This document shows positions 27,550 through 36,044 of a stretch of DNA of 64,000 nucleotides, in pieces. The notes under the pieces are model-generated. The model ran no database searches. It was given only the letters and a program-made list of their open reading frames with translations, and was not told the origin of the DNA. How positions within the stretch are numbered: the stretch's first letter is position 1; the number at the start of each line of letters is the position of its first letter. The DNA is from Pseudomonadota bacterium (GTDB lineage: Bacteria; Myxococcota_A; UBA796; GCA-2862545). Location of the stretch: positions 24,239 through 88,238 of the forward strand of contig JAGSGY010000017.1 in NCBI GenBank assembly GCA_023954855.1, read 5' to 3'. A program made the translations under genes and the position numbers.

Positions 27550-27968
27550 CGAAGCTCTACACCGCCGCTGCCGCGAGCCTCTTTGTGGCCTTCGCGCTGG
27601 GCTGCGGAGCCGGCAGCGCCACCTCGAAGATCAGCGGCCGTCTAGAGGTGGCCTTTGCAGCCGGAATCCTGCAAGACAAGACGGGCCTCACGCTCAAGGC
27701 CATCGACTGCGAGGTGCATGGCGGTGATGCTTTCTCGTGCACCCTCGAGATCACCGACCGCGATCAGGTCGAGCTCATCGCCAAGTCCATGGGCCTGTCG
27801 CTTCTTCCCGACGGCTCGTCACTGGCCCCGACCCCAGGCCACTGCGTGCCGACCGAGGCCGCCACGCATTGGTACTCCCCCGAACAAGGGGATGGTCACG
27901 GCGCCTGGTGGCTCCACGACCAAGGTGGAACGACCCTCTGCGCTACCGCAGAGCACATCGACCTGTAG
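27546..27968 (+). CDS. small lipoprotein coupled to the retron RT
   Basis: A 140-residue protein with a signal peptide and lipobox (AFALGC), followed by a domain with four further cysteines (IDCEVHGGDAFSCTLEITD, GHCVPTEA, TTLCATAEH). The DxxSCTLEITD stretch vaguely recalls DUF4333-type exported domains, but I do not claim the family. The ATG overlaps the RT stop (ATGA), so translation should be coupled. Longer starts at 27519 lie inside the RT frame and lose the signal peptide. A membrane-bound fourth component of the retron would be new as far as I know; chance adjacency is the alternative. The S41 peptidase gene converges three bases after its stop. Confidence 0.75.
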   Translation: MTKLYTAAAASLFVAFALGCGAGSATSKISGRLEVAFAAGILQDKTGLTLKAIDCEVHGGDAFSCTLEITDRDQVELIAKSMGLSLLPDGSSLAPTPGHCVPTEAATHWYSPEQGDGHGAWWLHDQGGTTLCATAEHIDL

Positions 27969-27971
27969 GTG

Positions 27972-28964
27972 CTAGGGCGCGGCAGCCATCGCGGCCTCCA
28001 GCATCTCGTCGGTCCCTGCGGCGAGCACCTCTGGGTCGTTCAGCAGCTCGATGTCCACCGCGCAGCCCACGGCTTCGAAGATCTCGCCGTCCATCCGCCG
28101 GATCTCTTGGGTGGGTAGGTTGAAGAACCAGCCATTGGGCATCTCACGGCCGATAGAGGTCGCGAGCGCACCATTCGTGCGCACGCCGATGGTGGTGGTG
28201 TTCGGGAGCGCCTGAAGGCCAAGCACCATGCGCTCCCCAGCGCTGATGGTGTAGCTGTCCGTCAGCAACACGATGGGCAGGTCGATGGGGTCGTCGGTGC
28301 GGGACTGGATCGGCCAGGTGAACCAGTCGTCGAACTCGCCGCGCTCCGGGCCGGAGCGAGTGCGACTCTGGTGAATGTCCAGGTCCTGACCGGTCCACAT
28401 CCCCAGCGCCCAGTAGGGGTAGGTGAAGGACCCACCGCCGTTGTGGCGCAGGTCGATGACGAGAGCACGCGCATCGGGATAGCGCTCCTCGATCTCCTCG
28501 AGCACGTATGTGTTGTCGTCCACCCAGGGGAACCACACGTAGGGTAGGCCCGGCTCCAGCTCGCCCAGAACGTAGCCATCCCAGGGCCCGATCTCGACGT
28601 CGGTCAGGTACTCGGACTTGACCACTTCGATGTCGAAGGCATCGTCGTCGGGCTTGTCGCGAATGACGTGGTTTCCGTTGAAGTACTCGCGCCCCGGCGC
28701 ACTCATGCCGATGTGACCGTCATCAAAGACGGCCAGCATGCCAGTGAGTGTCTCCCAGAGGTCGTCATCGGTGCTCTGCTCGTCGAGCGTGGGTCGCCAG
28801 GTGTCGTACTCGGCGTCCCAGTCCACACCGCGGATGTCGAACCCGCCGTACATCCCGTCGAACTCCTCCCACACGTGGTCGAAGGTCGCGACCGCCGAGT
28901 CGTCAGGCGGAGTACACGCGCTGGCGATGGCGATGAGAGGAATGAGGGGAATGAGGGCGCGCAT
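27972..28964 (-). CDS. S41-family peptidase-like lipoprotein
   Basis: A 330-residue exported protein with a lipobox (IAIASAC). The second half is the C-terminal-processing/tricorn-type S41 core: ALVIDLRHNGGGS, then VLLTDSYTISAGERMVLGLQ with the nucleophile Ser before AGE, and a GVRTNGALATS loop. The usual catalytic Lys position (GxxTxGKG) is not conserved in the obvious place, so activity is uncertain. No PDZ domain is evident. The start at 28964 shares one base with the stop of the upstream barrel-like gene (TAATG), so they form an operon. Confidence 0.75.
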   Translation of the reverse strand: MRALIPLIPLIAIASACTPPDDSAVATFDHVWEEFDGMYGGFDIRGVDWDAEYDTWRPTLDEQSTDDDLWETLTGMLAVFDDGHIGMSAPGREYFNGNHVIRDKPDDDAFDIEVVKSEYLTDVEIGPWDGYVLGELEPGLPYVWFPWVDDNTYVLEEIEERYPDARALVIDLRHNGGGSFTYPYWALGMWTGQDLDIHQSRTRSGPERGEFDDWFTWPIQSRTDDPIDLPIVLLTDSYTISAGERMVLGLQALPNTTTIGVRTNGALATSIGREMPNGWFFNLPTQEIRRMDGEIFEAVGCAVDIELLNDPEVLAAGTDEMLEAAMAAAP

Positions 28965-29758
28965 TAGAACCTCCCGCGGAGACCGGCGGAAGCGCCGAGC
29001 TGGAGTTGGGTTGCAGGCCGCGGACTCGCGGCGTGGTAGGCGTCGAGCCGGGTCGAGACGAGCAGCGCCCAGCGAGGATGAAGGTCGATGGCGTAGCGAA
29101 GCCGCAGATGGCCCGCGGCGTACCGCACGGGGCTCACGACGCGGCCGTCGCCGATGTACCGAAGGATGACCAGGGGCACGTTCGCATCGCGGTTGTGCCA
29201 GATGTACTCGCCGTCGTGCAGCGCGTACGGAGACCGGCTCAACCACGTCACGGCGGGCGTCCAGCCCTCGACGTCCAGGCTGTGTCCCTTGGCCAGCTGA
29301 AGCCTGAGGTTGGCCCACGGTGCGAACTCGAAGGCCCCCACGTAGCCGCTGCCGCCATAGTGCCCGTAGTCCCAAGGCAGCGCCTCGAAGTGCCCGGCAA
29401 CGGTGCCGCCGAGATCGAGCGACCAACGTTCGCCGCCGAGCTGCCCGCCCACCGCGTACTGCAGATCGGCGAAGGTCACATTCGTGGGGTGCGTACTGCG
29501 CGTGTCGCCGTCGCGGGTGTACTCCCAGGCCTGCTGGGAGCGAATTTTGGCGAGCTCAACGCCCAGGTTGAGTTTGTGGGTGAGCCGGTCGCCGCGGGCT
29601 GTCCAGCCGATCGCGATGGCGGGCCCGGTGCCCCGGTACGTCCTCGGGGACATCAGCTCATCCTGGCGCTGAATGTGGTCCACGCCGACCGTAAGGTCGA
29701 GTTCGTGGTCTGCGGCGCTGGCGAGCGGCGAGAGCAAGAGAAGAAGAAGAGCGGTCAC
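28964..29758 (-). CDS. outer-membrane barrel-like protein
   Basis: A 264-residue protein. GTG at 29758 is chosen because GGAGG lies six bases ahead and it gives a signal peptide ending ASAAD. The rest is alternating hydrophobic/polar beta strands with aromatic girdle residues (DLTVGVDHIQRQDEL, GPAIAIGWTARGDRLTHKLN, LRLRYAIDLHPRWALLVSTR) and a terminal Phe, typical of an outer-membrane barrel. Co-transcribed with the S41 lipoprotein. Function unknown. Confidence 0.65.
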   Translation of the reverse strand: MTALLLLLLSPLASAADHELDLTVGVDHIQRQDELMSPRTYRGTGPAIAIGWTARGDRLTHKLNLGVELAKIRSQQAWEYTRDGDTRSTHPTNVTFADLQYAVGGQLGGERWSLDLGGTVAGHFEALPWDYGHYGGSGYVGAFEFAPWANLRLQLAKGHSLDVEGWTPAVTWLSRSPYALHDGEYIWHNRDANVPLVILRYIGDGRVVSPVRYAAGHLRLRYAIDLHPRWALLVSTRLDAYHAASPRPATQLQLGASAGLRGRF

Positions 29759-29928
29759 GTTTGCCTCCTGACCCTTCGACACCGCCGGTACCCAAAGGAG
29801 GGAGGCGCTGTCACCAGCGGTAAGGAAACCCGGGTCACGGGAGCGCGTTGCACGCGACGCACAAGTCCAACGGCCTGGGCCCTGTGGTCACAAACCCGGA
29901 GAGCTGCACTGCTCGGCGCGTCCTGGTG
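29759..29928. other. 170-base intergenic region, nothing clear
   Basis: This gap separates the end of the electron-conduit operon from the barrel/S41 pair on the same strand. I found no tRNA, convincing hairpin terminator or open frame with coding character. It probably carries the promoter of the barrel/S41 operon. Confidence 0.4.
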
Positions 29929-31233
29929 CTACTTCCGCCAGGACACCCGGGCGAGCAGCGTGTGGTTCGTGTCCCAGCGGTACCGACCAAGTCCGTTGAC
30001 GAAGGAGTAGCCGCCGGCAAACGAGAAGTGGCCGACTCCGAAGACGTCGACGAAAAGGTCGCCATAGGCGGTGGGCGTCCACTCCTTGCGACCGTCCTGC
30101 CCGCGCCAGCCGCCGGCGATAGAGCCGTCGAAGGCCAAGCGCTCCAGCGGCTCCCAGACGAGCTGAGCGCTGCTGTAGATGCCGGGACCGCCGCCCCACT
30201 GGTAGGCGTGCTGCTGCAGGGTCAGATCGAGGGGTCGCCCAAACAAGCCCGCGGCCGTCCAGCCCACGCGCGCCACGCCGTAGGTCTGCTCCCCGACCTC
30301 GCCCGGCCGATACGAACCCGAGAAGGTGAGGTTGTGCACCGCATCCGCGCCCACCTGGACGGGAACTCGCGCACTCAGCTCCACCTGGTGATGCACGCGC
30401 TCGTCGAGGGCTCCGATCTCGAGCGCCTGCTCGAGACCCGTCGAGCGCCGCGCCCACCGGGTGAGCGCCGGGTCGCGCTCATTGGTCAGCAGCAGCGCCG
30501 CCGCACTCCACGCCCGCCAGCCTGCTGTGACTCGAGCATCCCCGAGGCGGGTCTGAGCCTGAGCACGAAGGTCCGCCGGTCGCACAGGGTGGGCCGCATC
30601 GCCAAAGAGCAGGTCGGCCCGAGAAGACAGGCGTAGCCAGTCGGTGACGTCGTGACGCACGTCGACGACCGCCGAAGCGCGATCGAGGCCGGCGGCCGCC
30701 ACGAGCACCTCACCGAGAAGGTCGAAGCTCGTGTTCTTTCCGTCGTAGTGCAGGGTTGGGCCACCGCCGAAGCGCGCCGCCGGAATCGTGGAGAATGGAT
30801 CGGGGGCCTCGCCGGCGAAGCCGCCAACCCGCCAGCCGTCGCCGAACTTCACTGTCGCTGCGGCGCCATCGATGAGCCGAAAGCCACCGCCTTCCGGAGC
30901 AAAGCGCCCGAAGGTGAGCGCGGGTCCAGGCTCGGTGTACACCGCAAGCTCGCGAATGCGCGCACGGTCGATCATGCCCTCGCCAGGCTCGTCGATCAGG
31001 CGAATGCCGGCGCGCCCGGCAAACCGGAACTGCCCCCAGCTCTGCTCTTCGCCGCCGAGGTTCAGCCGAAGCCGGGCGCCGGAGTACCACTCAAGAGCAG
31101 GCTCCTCGACCGCATGCCCAACCTCACCGATGAGCCCGGTCGTGACGCGCGCGTAGTCCCGAGACTCACTCTGAGCCCAGCTCGCGCTGAGGATGGCGAG
31201 GAGCCAGATCACTCTTGTCCATCCGGGTGACAC
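29929..31233 (-). CDS. porin-like outer-membrane beta-barrel protein
   Basis: A 434-residue protein with a signal peptide (WLLAILSASWAQ) and about 18 to 20 predicted beta strands (ARVTTGLIGEVGHAVEEPAL, LRLNLGGEEQSWGQFRFAG, VELSARVPVQVGADAVHN, HTLLARVSWRK at the end). It is the last gene of a run encoding a b-type membrane protein, an Fe-S/FAD oxidoreductase and two multihaem cytochromes; its GTG start lies 25 bases inside the 6-haem gene. In porin-cytochrome conduits such a barrel sheathes the haem chain. That role is inferred from context; no MtrB-specific motif was identified. Confidence 0.7.
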   Translation of the reverse strand: MSPGWTRVIWLLAILSASWAQSESRDYARVTTGLIGEVGHAVEEPALEWYSGARLRLNLGGEEQSWGQFRFAGRAGIRLIDEPGEGMIDRARIRELAVYTEPGPALTFGRFAPEGGGFRLIDGAAATVKFGDGWRVGGFAGEAPDPFSTIPAARFGGGPTLHYDGKNTSFDLLGEVLVAAAGLDRASAVVDVRHDVTDWLRLSSRADLLFGDAAHPVRPADLRAQAQTRLGDARVTAGWRAWSAAALLLTNERDPALTRWARRSTGLEQALEIGALDERVHHQVELSARVPVQVGADAVHNLTFSGSYRPGEVGEQTYGVARVGWTAAGLFGRPLDLTLQQHAYQWGGGPGIYSSAQLVWEPLERLAFDGSIAGGWRGQDGRKEWTPTAYGDLFVDVFGVGHFSFAGGYSFVNGLGRYRWDTNHTLLARVSWRK

Positions 31234-31718
31234 TCGATGCAGGCCGAGTCCTCATTCCGAAAGCCCGGCACGTCATCGTGCTCGTTTCGCTCGTTGGGAT
31301 GGCAGGTCAGGCAACTCCAGTTCGTCGAGGTCGCGGGCTCCCCGTGGCAGGCGTTGCACTCGCCATCGGCGTTGCCGTGCTGGCGCGGGAAGGTGTGATT
31401 GCCGAAGCCGGTCTGCTCCCAGTTGATGCCCGCGGTGTGGCAGCCCTCGCAGTTGTCGAGCCAGGGGTGGTCGAGCTGGGGGTTCGCGGCCAAGCGGTCC
31501 TCAATGGTCGCGAGGTGGCACTGCGTGCAGGTGGCGCCACGCAACTCCTCGAAAGGCGCATCCACGGGGGCATGGCACGTCGCGCAGGTCACCTCGGCGT
31601 GGCGTCCCGCCAGATCGAAGTCGGCATGTGGAGCGGTCGGCGCCTCACACGAGACCCCCACAAGCGACGCCATCAGGCCGGCACTGAGGCCGAAAGCATA
31701 GAGTCGAGCAGCGGTCAT
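31209..31718 (-). CDS. hexahaem c-type cytochrome lipoprotein
   Basis: A 169-residue lipoprotein (lipobox LVGVSC) with six CxxCH haem sites: CATCH, CTQCH, CEGCH, CNACH, CLTCH and CIECH. The ATG at 31718 overlaps the stop of the 27-haem gene as ATGA. Lipid anchoring would place it on the outer membrane next to the barrel encoded downstream, making it a candidate for the outer part of an electron relay. The frame extends to 32186 inside the 27-haem gene, which is rejected. Confidence 0.85.
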   Translation of the reverse strand: MTAARLYAFGLSAGLMASLVGVSCEAPTAPHADFDLAGRHAEVTCATCHAPVDAPFEELRGATCTQCHLATIEDRLAANPQLDHPWLDNCEGCHTAGINWEQTGFGNHTFPRQHGNADGECNACHGEPATSTNWSCLTCHPNERNEHDDVPGFRNEDSACIECHPDGQE

Positions 31719-33820
31719 GGCGAAGCCCTGTGCGGATTGAAGGTGCGCTCCCAGTCGTAGGGCTGATGACAGCCCTCGCAGCGAAGGTCGTTCGGGTCGC
31801 GGTGCTCGCCCGGCTCGAAGTCCCGAAGGTGGCAGCTCACGCAGTCCTGCGGGGTGCCGATGTAGCCGGCGGCGTGACAGTCGTTGCAGGCCGCCATGCG
31901 GTGTGCGCCGCGCAACGAGAACCCGGTGCTCGCGTGACGGAAGCTCGTGCGCAGCCAGTCCACTTCGCCGTGGCAGGTGGAGCAGTCCGAGCCGAGCAGG
32001 TTGCGGTGGGGATCCTCGTCGGCGTGGCAGCTCTCGCACTCGCGCGGTGCCGCAGACATCGGCTTTCCGGTGCCGTGGCAGGCGACGCAGGTGACGGTCT
32101 CGTGGGCTCCATGCAGCCCGTAGCCGGTGACTTCGTGGCCGAGCGGTCCGAGGTTGGCCGGCATCCAGCCGGCGGTCTGGTGGCACTCCCCGCAGGTCTC
32201 GCCAAAGTGCTCGGGTGGGCTGTCGTCGACGTGGCAGCTCTCGCAGGCCGTCTTCTGGCCCTCGAAAGCGGGGTCGCTATGGCAGTCATTGCAGCCCACA
32301 TCGGTGTGCGACCCGTCGAGCGCGAACTCGGTCTCTGACGCGTGGTCGAAGCGCACATCGACCCAGTCGGTGGTGGCGTGGCAGTCATCGCACGTGTCGG
32401 CGGCGAGCTTGCCGTTGTGGGGCTCGTCCTTGGCGTGGCAGTCGTTGCAGCTCTCGTGCTCGACCGGATGCCAGACCCAGCCCTCTTGCTGCGTGCGACC
32501 GAGGTTGAACAGCGCCGCTTCTTGCGCCACCGCTGCGGCCTGGGTCGCCGTGTGCTCGAGACCTTCTGGGTAGTGACAGCTCTCGCACTCCACCTCTGAA
32601 TGCTTGCCCTTCAGCGAGAAGGCCGTGCGGCCGTGGTCGAAGTCCTCGACGTCCCAGGTGCCGTCGAGGTGGCACTCAGCGCAGGGAGACGGGTCGAAGC
32701 GCCCCTCGTGCTCATCGTCATGGCAGGTGTCGCAGCCATCGAAAGGAAGGCTGGCGAAGGTGCTCGCAGGCCCGTCCCCGTGACACTCATCGCAGCCGAC
32801 CTTGGCGTGGTCGCGCTGAAGCGGAAAGTCGGTCTGGTCGTGATCGAAGCCCGACAGCGCAAAGTCCGGAAGGAACTCGCTGTGGCAGGCATCGCAGTCG
32901 CGCGGCGCGAACTGCCCTTCGTGGGGGTCCGCATGGCAACTGGAGCACTCTGCATGCGGAAGCGGCTTGTAGATCGCCGCCTCGCCGTCGCCGTGACAGG
33001 CCTCACAGCTGACCTTTCGGTGCACGCCCTTGAGGGGGTAGTGGCTCGCCCTGTGGCTGAACTTACGCAGCGCAAAGTCGGCGGTGTGCACGTCGTGGCA
33101 GTCTTCGCAGGCCTTGGGTGCGAACTGGTCACCGTGGATATTGTCGTGGCAGTCCTCGCATTCGCCGGACTCGACCGGCACGAAGGTCCAGTCCTCGTGG
33201 CAGTCCTCGCAGCCGACCTCGACATGTTCACCCTCGAGCACGAAGTCGACTTGCTCGCTCTGGGTGTGGTCGAAGACCTTGAGGTCGAGGGGCAGTGCGG
33301 GCCAGTCTTCCTTGACCTCGTGGCAGGTGTCGCAGCTCTGAAGCAGCGCCCGGTCGCTCTTCACGGCGCCATGCGGGTCCTCGTGGCAGTTCATGCACGT
33401 CTGCTCGAGCCCCGTCCAGACATCGGGCTCTTCGTGGCAGTCGCTGCACTCGATTTCGCCGTGCTCACCTTCGAGGCGAAAGCCGGTCGAGTCGTGATCA
33501 AAGACCTCTTGCTCTTCCTCTTCGAAGTTCACCATGTCGAAGTCGGCGCCGCGGTGATCGGGATGGCAGCTGTGGCAGGTGGCTCCCTTGTCGGCGTGAA
33601 AGCCCGTCTTGGTGCGGACCTGCTCCTCGACGCGGTCGTGGCAGTCCATGCACAGCGCCGCCGAGACCCCTGAGCCCACCTCATGACAGGAGGTGCACTG
33701 GGTGATGCCTGTGAGGTCCGCATGCGCCGACGAGAGCTCGCCAGGACTTAGGAAGTCGCCCAGGCCCTGGGCCGAAGCGGTGTTCATCCACGCAGAGAAG
33801 AGGAGCAAAAGCATCGTCAT
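31715..33820 (-). CDS. 27-haem c-type cytochrome
   Basis: A 701-residue periplasmic protein with a signal peptide (LLLLFSAWMNTASA) and 27 CxxCH motifs by my count, one every 26 residues. The spacing is repetitive: blocks of the form FDH...FxLxGxHxxVxCxxCH recur (for example FPLQRDHAKVGCDECH, FSLKGKHSEVECESCH, FALDGSHTDVGCNDCH), suggesting growth by tandem duplication of a two- to three-haem unit. Extra His residues before each block are likely distal ligands. Such a protein would act as an electron wire between the inner-membrane oxidoreductase and the outer-membrane barrel. ATGA overlaps join it to both neighbours. Confidence 0.92.
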   Translation of the reverse strand: MTMLLLLFSAWMNTASAQGLGDFLSPGELSSAHADLTGITQCTSCHEVGSGVSAALCMDCHDRVEEQVRTKTGFHADKGATCHSCHPDHRGADFDMVNFEEEEQEVFDHDSTGFRLEGEHGEIECSDCHEEPDVWTGLEQTCMNCHEDPHGAVKSDRALLQSCDTCHEVKEDWPALPLDLKVFDHTQSEQVDFVLEGEHVEVGCEDCHEDWTFVPVESGECEDCHDNIHGDQFAPKACEDCHDVHTADFALRKFSHRASHYPLKGVHRKVSCEACHGDGEAAIYKPLPHAECSSCHADPHEGQFAPRDCDACHSEFLPDFALSGFDHDQTDFPLQRDHAKVGCDECHGDGPASTFASLPFDGCDTCHDDEHEGRFDPSPCAECHLDGTWDVEDFDHGRTAFSLKGKHSEVECESCHYPEGLEHTATQAAAVAQEAALFNLGRTQQEGWVWHPVEHESCNDCHAKDEPHNGKLAADTCDDCHATTDWVDVRFDHASETEFALDGSHTDVGCNDCHSDPAFEGQKTACESCHVDDSPPEHFGETCGECHQTAGWMPANLGPLGHEVTGYGLHGAHETVTCVACHGTGKPMSAAPRECESCHADEDPHRNLLGSDCSTCHGEVDWLRTSFRHASTGFSLRGAHRMAACNDCHAAGYIGTPQDCVSCHLRDFEPGEHRDPNDLRCEGCHQPYDWERTFNPHRASP

Positions 33821-35127
33821 GCCAGCTTCTCCCGCCGCTTGCCGAAGTGCCGCTCGACAGAGATCCCAGCGCTCTGCAGGAAGGCAGTGGGCAGCACACC
33901 GCCGGCGAACACGAACACATGGTCGTTGGCGACGACTTCTTCGGCGCCCTGCACATCCAGGGTCACTCGATCAATGCCAATCGAGGACACGGTGCTGTTG
34001 AGCAGCATGCGCACCTTGCCAGCGTCCGCAGCGGCCTTGACGGCAGCATCATTCACCGCATTTGCCCGGCTGAACACATCCTTGCGGTAGGACAGCGTCA
34101 CCCGCGTGCCCGCCTGCTTCGAAAGCGCCACCGCGGCTTCGAGGGCAGAGTCGCCGCCCCCTACCACCAACACGTGGCTGTGCTGGAAGTTCTCGGGTTC
34201 GAGCAGCCGGTACACGACCTTCTCGCGCTCCTCGCCGGGCACCTCGAGTCGACGCGGCGTGCCGCGACGGCCAACGGTGAGCAAAACCCGCGTCGCGCGA
34301 ATCTGGCGCTCGGTCGTCTGCACGTCGAAGCCCTCGGCCGCCTTCTCGACGGCCAGCACCCCTTCCTTCTCTGCGATCGGCAGGCCCGAAGCCTCGACCG
34401 CACGCTCGAGAATGGCGATCAGCTCTTCTTTGAGAAGCGTCCCCGGAGGCACTGTCGGCTGGCCTGGAAGCGTGAATCCATGCGAGGTCACCAGCTTCTG
34501 GCGCGGATAGTGCCGAATGGCGCCGCCAAACTGGTCCTGCTCCAAGATCACCGCCGAGAGCCCGAGTTCCTGCGCCCGAAGCCCCGCGGCAATGCCCGCC
34601 GGTCCAGCACCCACAATGATGAGGTCATGAGCGACGTCGTCGCGCTTCGGAATCTCCTTCGCGATGTACTCGACCGCTTCGGTGCCCTGCTTCACGGCAT
34701 TGGCGATCAGACCCATTCCGCCGAGCTCTCCGGCAATGTACAGACCGGGCACATTGCTCATGAACTCGGGATTCACGTCCGGAAGATCGACACCGCGACG
34801 CTCACTGCCGAACACGAGCTCGATCGCCGACGTTGGACAGGCCGCCGCACAGGCTCCGTGCCCGACACAGTGCGAGCCATCGACGAACTTGGCGTGGCCA
34901 TCCACCACCCTCAAGATCTTGCCCTCGGGACAGGCCCGCACGCAGGTCGCGCAGCCAATGCACTGGCTGGCATCGATGTAGGGGCGCAAGCTCATCGGCT
35001 CGTTGCGACCCAAGGCCTCCGCCGCCTCCCAGAGCTCGCGGGCTTCGGCCTCTTCCCGTCGGAACAGCAGGTAGGCCGGCAGCACGAAGAAGACGGCGAT
35101 GAGGGCGATGACGATTGCGTAGGCCAT
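33817..35127 (-). CDS. membrane-anchored ferredoxin-FAD oxidoreductase
   Basis: A 436-residue protein. An N-terminal membrane helix (residues about 3 to 22) is followed by two [4Fe-4S] clusters (CIGCATCVRACP and CVGHGACAAACP, the latter with an unusual His-Gly insertion in the first spacing), then NPEFMSNVPGLYIAGELGG, and then a pyridine-nucleotide-disulfide oxidoreductase core with FAD site VGAGPAGIAAG and NAD(P) site VGGGDSALEAAVAL. The GLYIAGE motif, normally C-terminal in this superfamily, comes before the FAD fold. It probably passes electrons from NAD(P)H through FAD and Fe-S to the b-type protein or cytochromes. Redox-active CxxC of thioredoxin reductase is absent. Confidence 0.85.
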   Translation of the reverse strand: MAYAIVIALIAVFFVLPAYLLFRREEAEARELWEAAEALGRNEPMSLRPYIDASQCIGCATCVRACPEGKILRVVDGHAKFVDGSHCVGHGACAAACPTSAIELVFGSERRGVDLPDVNPEFMSNVPGLYIAGELGGMGLIANAVKQGTEAVEYIAKEIPKRDDVAHDLIIVGAGPAGIAAGLRAQELGLSAVILEQDQFGGAIRHYPRQKLVTSHGFTLPGQPTVPPGTLLKEELIAILERAVEASGLPIAEKEGVLAVEKAAEGFDVQTTERQIRATRVLLTVGRRGTPRRLEVPGEEREKVVYRLLEPENFQHSHVLVVGGGDSALEAAVALSKQAGTRVTLSYRKDVFSRANAVNDAAVKAAADAGKVRMLLNSTVSSIGIDRVTLDVQGAEEVVANDHVFVFAGGVLPTAFLQSAGISVERHFGKRREKLA

Positions 35128-36044
35128 CAGGTGAACAGCTCCATGAGCGTTCCGATGGCGCCGCCGAACAAGATGGCGGTGAGCACGTGGAGCGAGACAA
35201 TCAGATACATGGCGCCGGCGAGGGGTCGGTGAAAGAGGTGCCAGTAACGGAAGAGTCGGCCGACCACGCGCATCGACTCTACACCCCCCTTCAGGCGCAG
35301 CTGCTCGTGGAGCATGCCCCGCGCGTGGGCCTGCACCTCGGGCGGCAGACCGGCGCTTGCGAGAAGCCGGTTCATCTCGCCGCGACGGCGTCCCATCTCA
35401 CCCCGAAGGCGCCAGAGACCGACCACCGTGTGCGCCTGCATGTCGAGGTCGCGAACCAGGCTCACGGCCTGTCCGATCTGGTCGCCATGCGAGCTGGCCG
35501 TCGCGGCCACAAGCTCACCGCGCAGGTCGAGCAAGGTCTCGCGGGCCTCGCTCCACGCCAGCGCTTGACCGCCCTGCATGCGTGGAAACCACCCGTAGAC
35601 GTAGCGACCAAAGGCGCCCGATAGCGCAACCAGCACCATGCACCAGAAGCCGACGGCGATGAGGCCACGAGGGGTCTCGAAGGCGGTGTGCATCAGGATG
35701 AACACCGGGCCCATCACCCCACAGATGATGTGGAAACGAAGCCAGTGCACCACGTTGCCGAGTGCGGTCACTTGAATCAGCCACTTCCGGAGCGTGTACA
35801 GAAGCATGGCGCACATGAGGAAGGTGCCGAACACACCGTAGAACAAGCCAAGGCCGGCGCCCGGGCCGTACATGAAGCGCAGTTCCGACTCGATGCGCTG
35901 TTCGTAAGGGAGGAGGTAGTACTCAAGGCCGCTTGCCAGCCCCACCGCCGCTCCGACCGCGAGGGCCAGGCCGAATGCGCCCAACAGCGCGCTTGCCACC
36001 AACCAACCAGCACTCTTTCGAAGCGTACTCACGTGCCGTGCCAT
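35127..36044 (-). CDS. b-type cytochrome-like membrane protein
   Basis: A 305-residue protein with about five or six membrane helices and paired histidines in helices: HWLRFHIICGVMGPVFILMH and YWHLFHRPLAGAMYLIVSLH, suitable for b-haem ligation as in ferric-reductase or cytochrome b561-like proteins. A soluble helical stretch of about 95 residues (160 to 255) lies between. It is the first gene of the conduit operon; its stop shares one base with the oxidoreductase start (TGATG). Likely role: moving electrons across the inner membrane. Haem binding is inferred from His placement. Confidence 0.75.
   Translation of the reverse strand: MARHVSTLRKSAGWLVASALLGAFGLALAVGAAVGLASGLEYYLLPYEQRIESELRFMYGPGAGLGLFYGVFGTFLMCAMLLYTLRKWLIQVTALGNVVHWLRFHIICGVMGPVFILMHTAFETPRGLIAVGFWCMVLVALSGAFGRYVYGWFPRMQGGQALAWSEARETLLDLRGELVAATASSHGDQIGQAVSLVRDLDMQAHTVVGLWRLRGEMGRRRGEMNRLLASAGLPPEVQAHARGMLHEQLRLKGGVESMRVVGRLFRYWHLFHRPLAGAMYLIVSLHVLTAILFGGAIGTLMELFT

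Noticed and set aside
29835..29880. Near-haem motif (CVACN, minus strand) after the barrel gene
   Set aside because: The histidine is missing and the frame has no start or continuity with the cytochromes.
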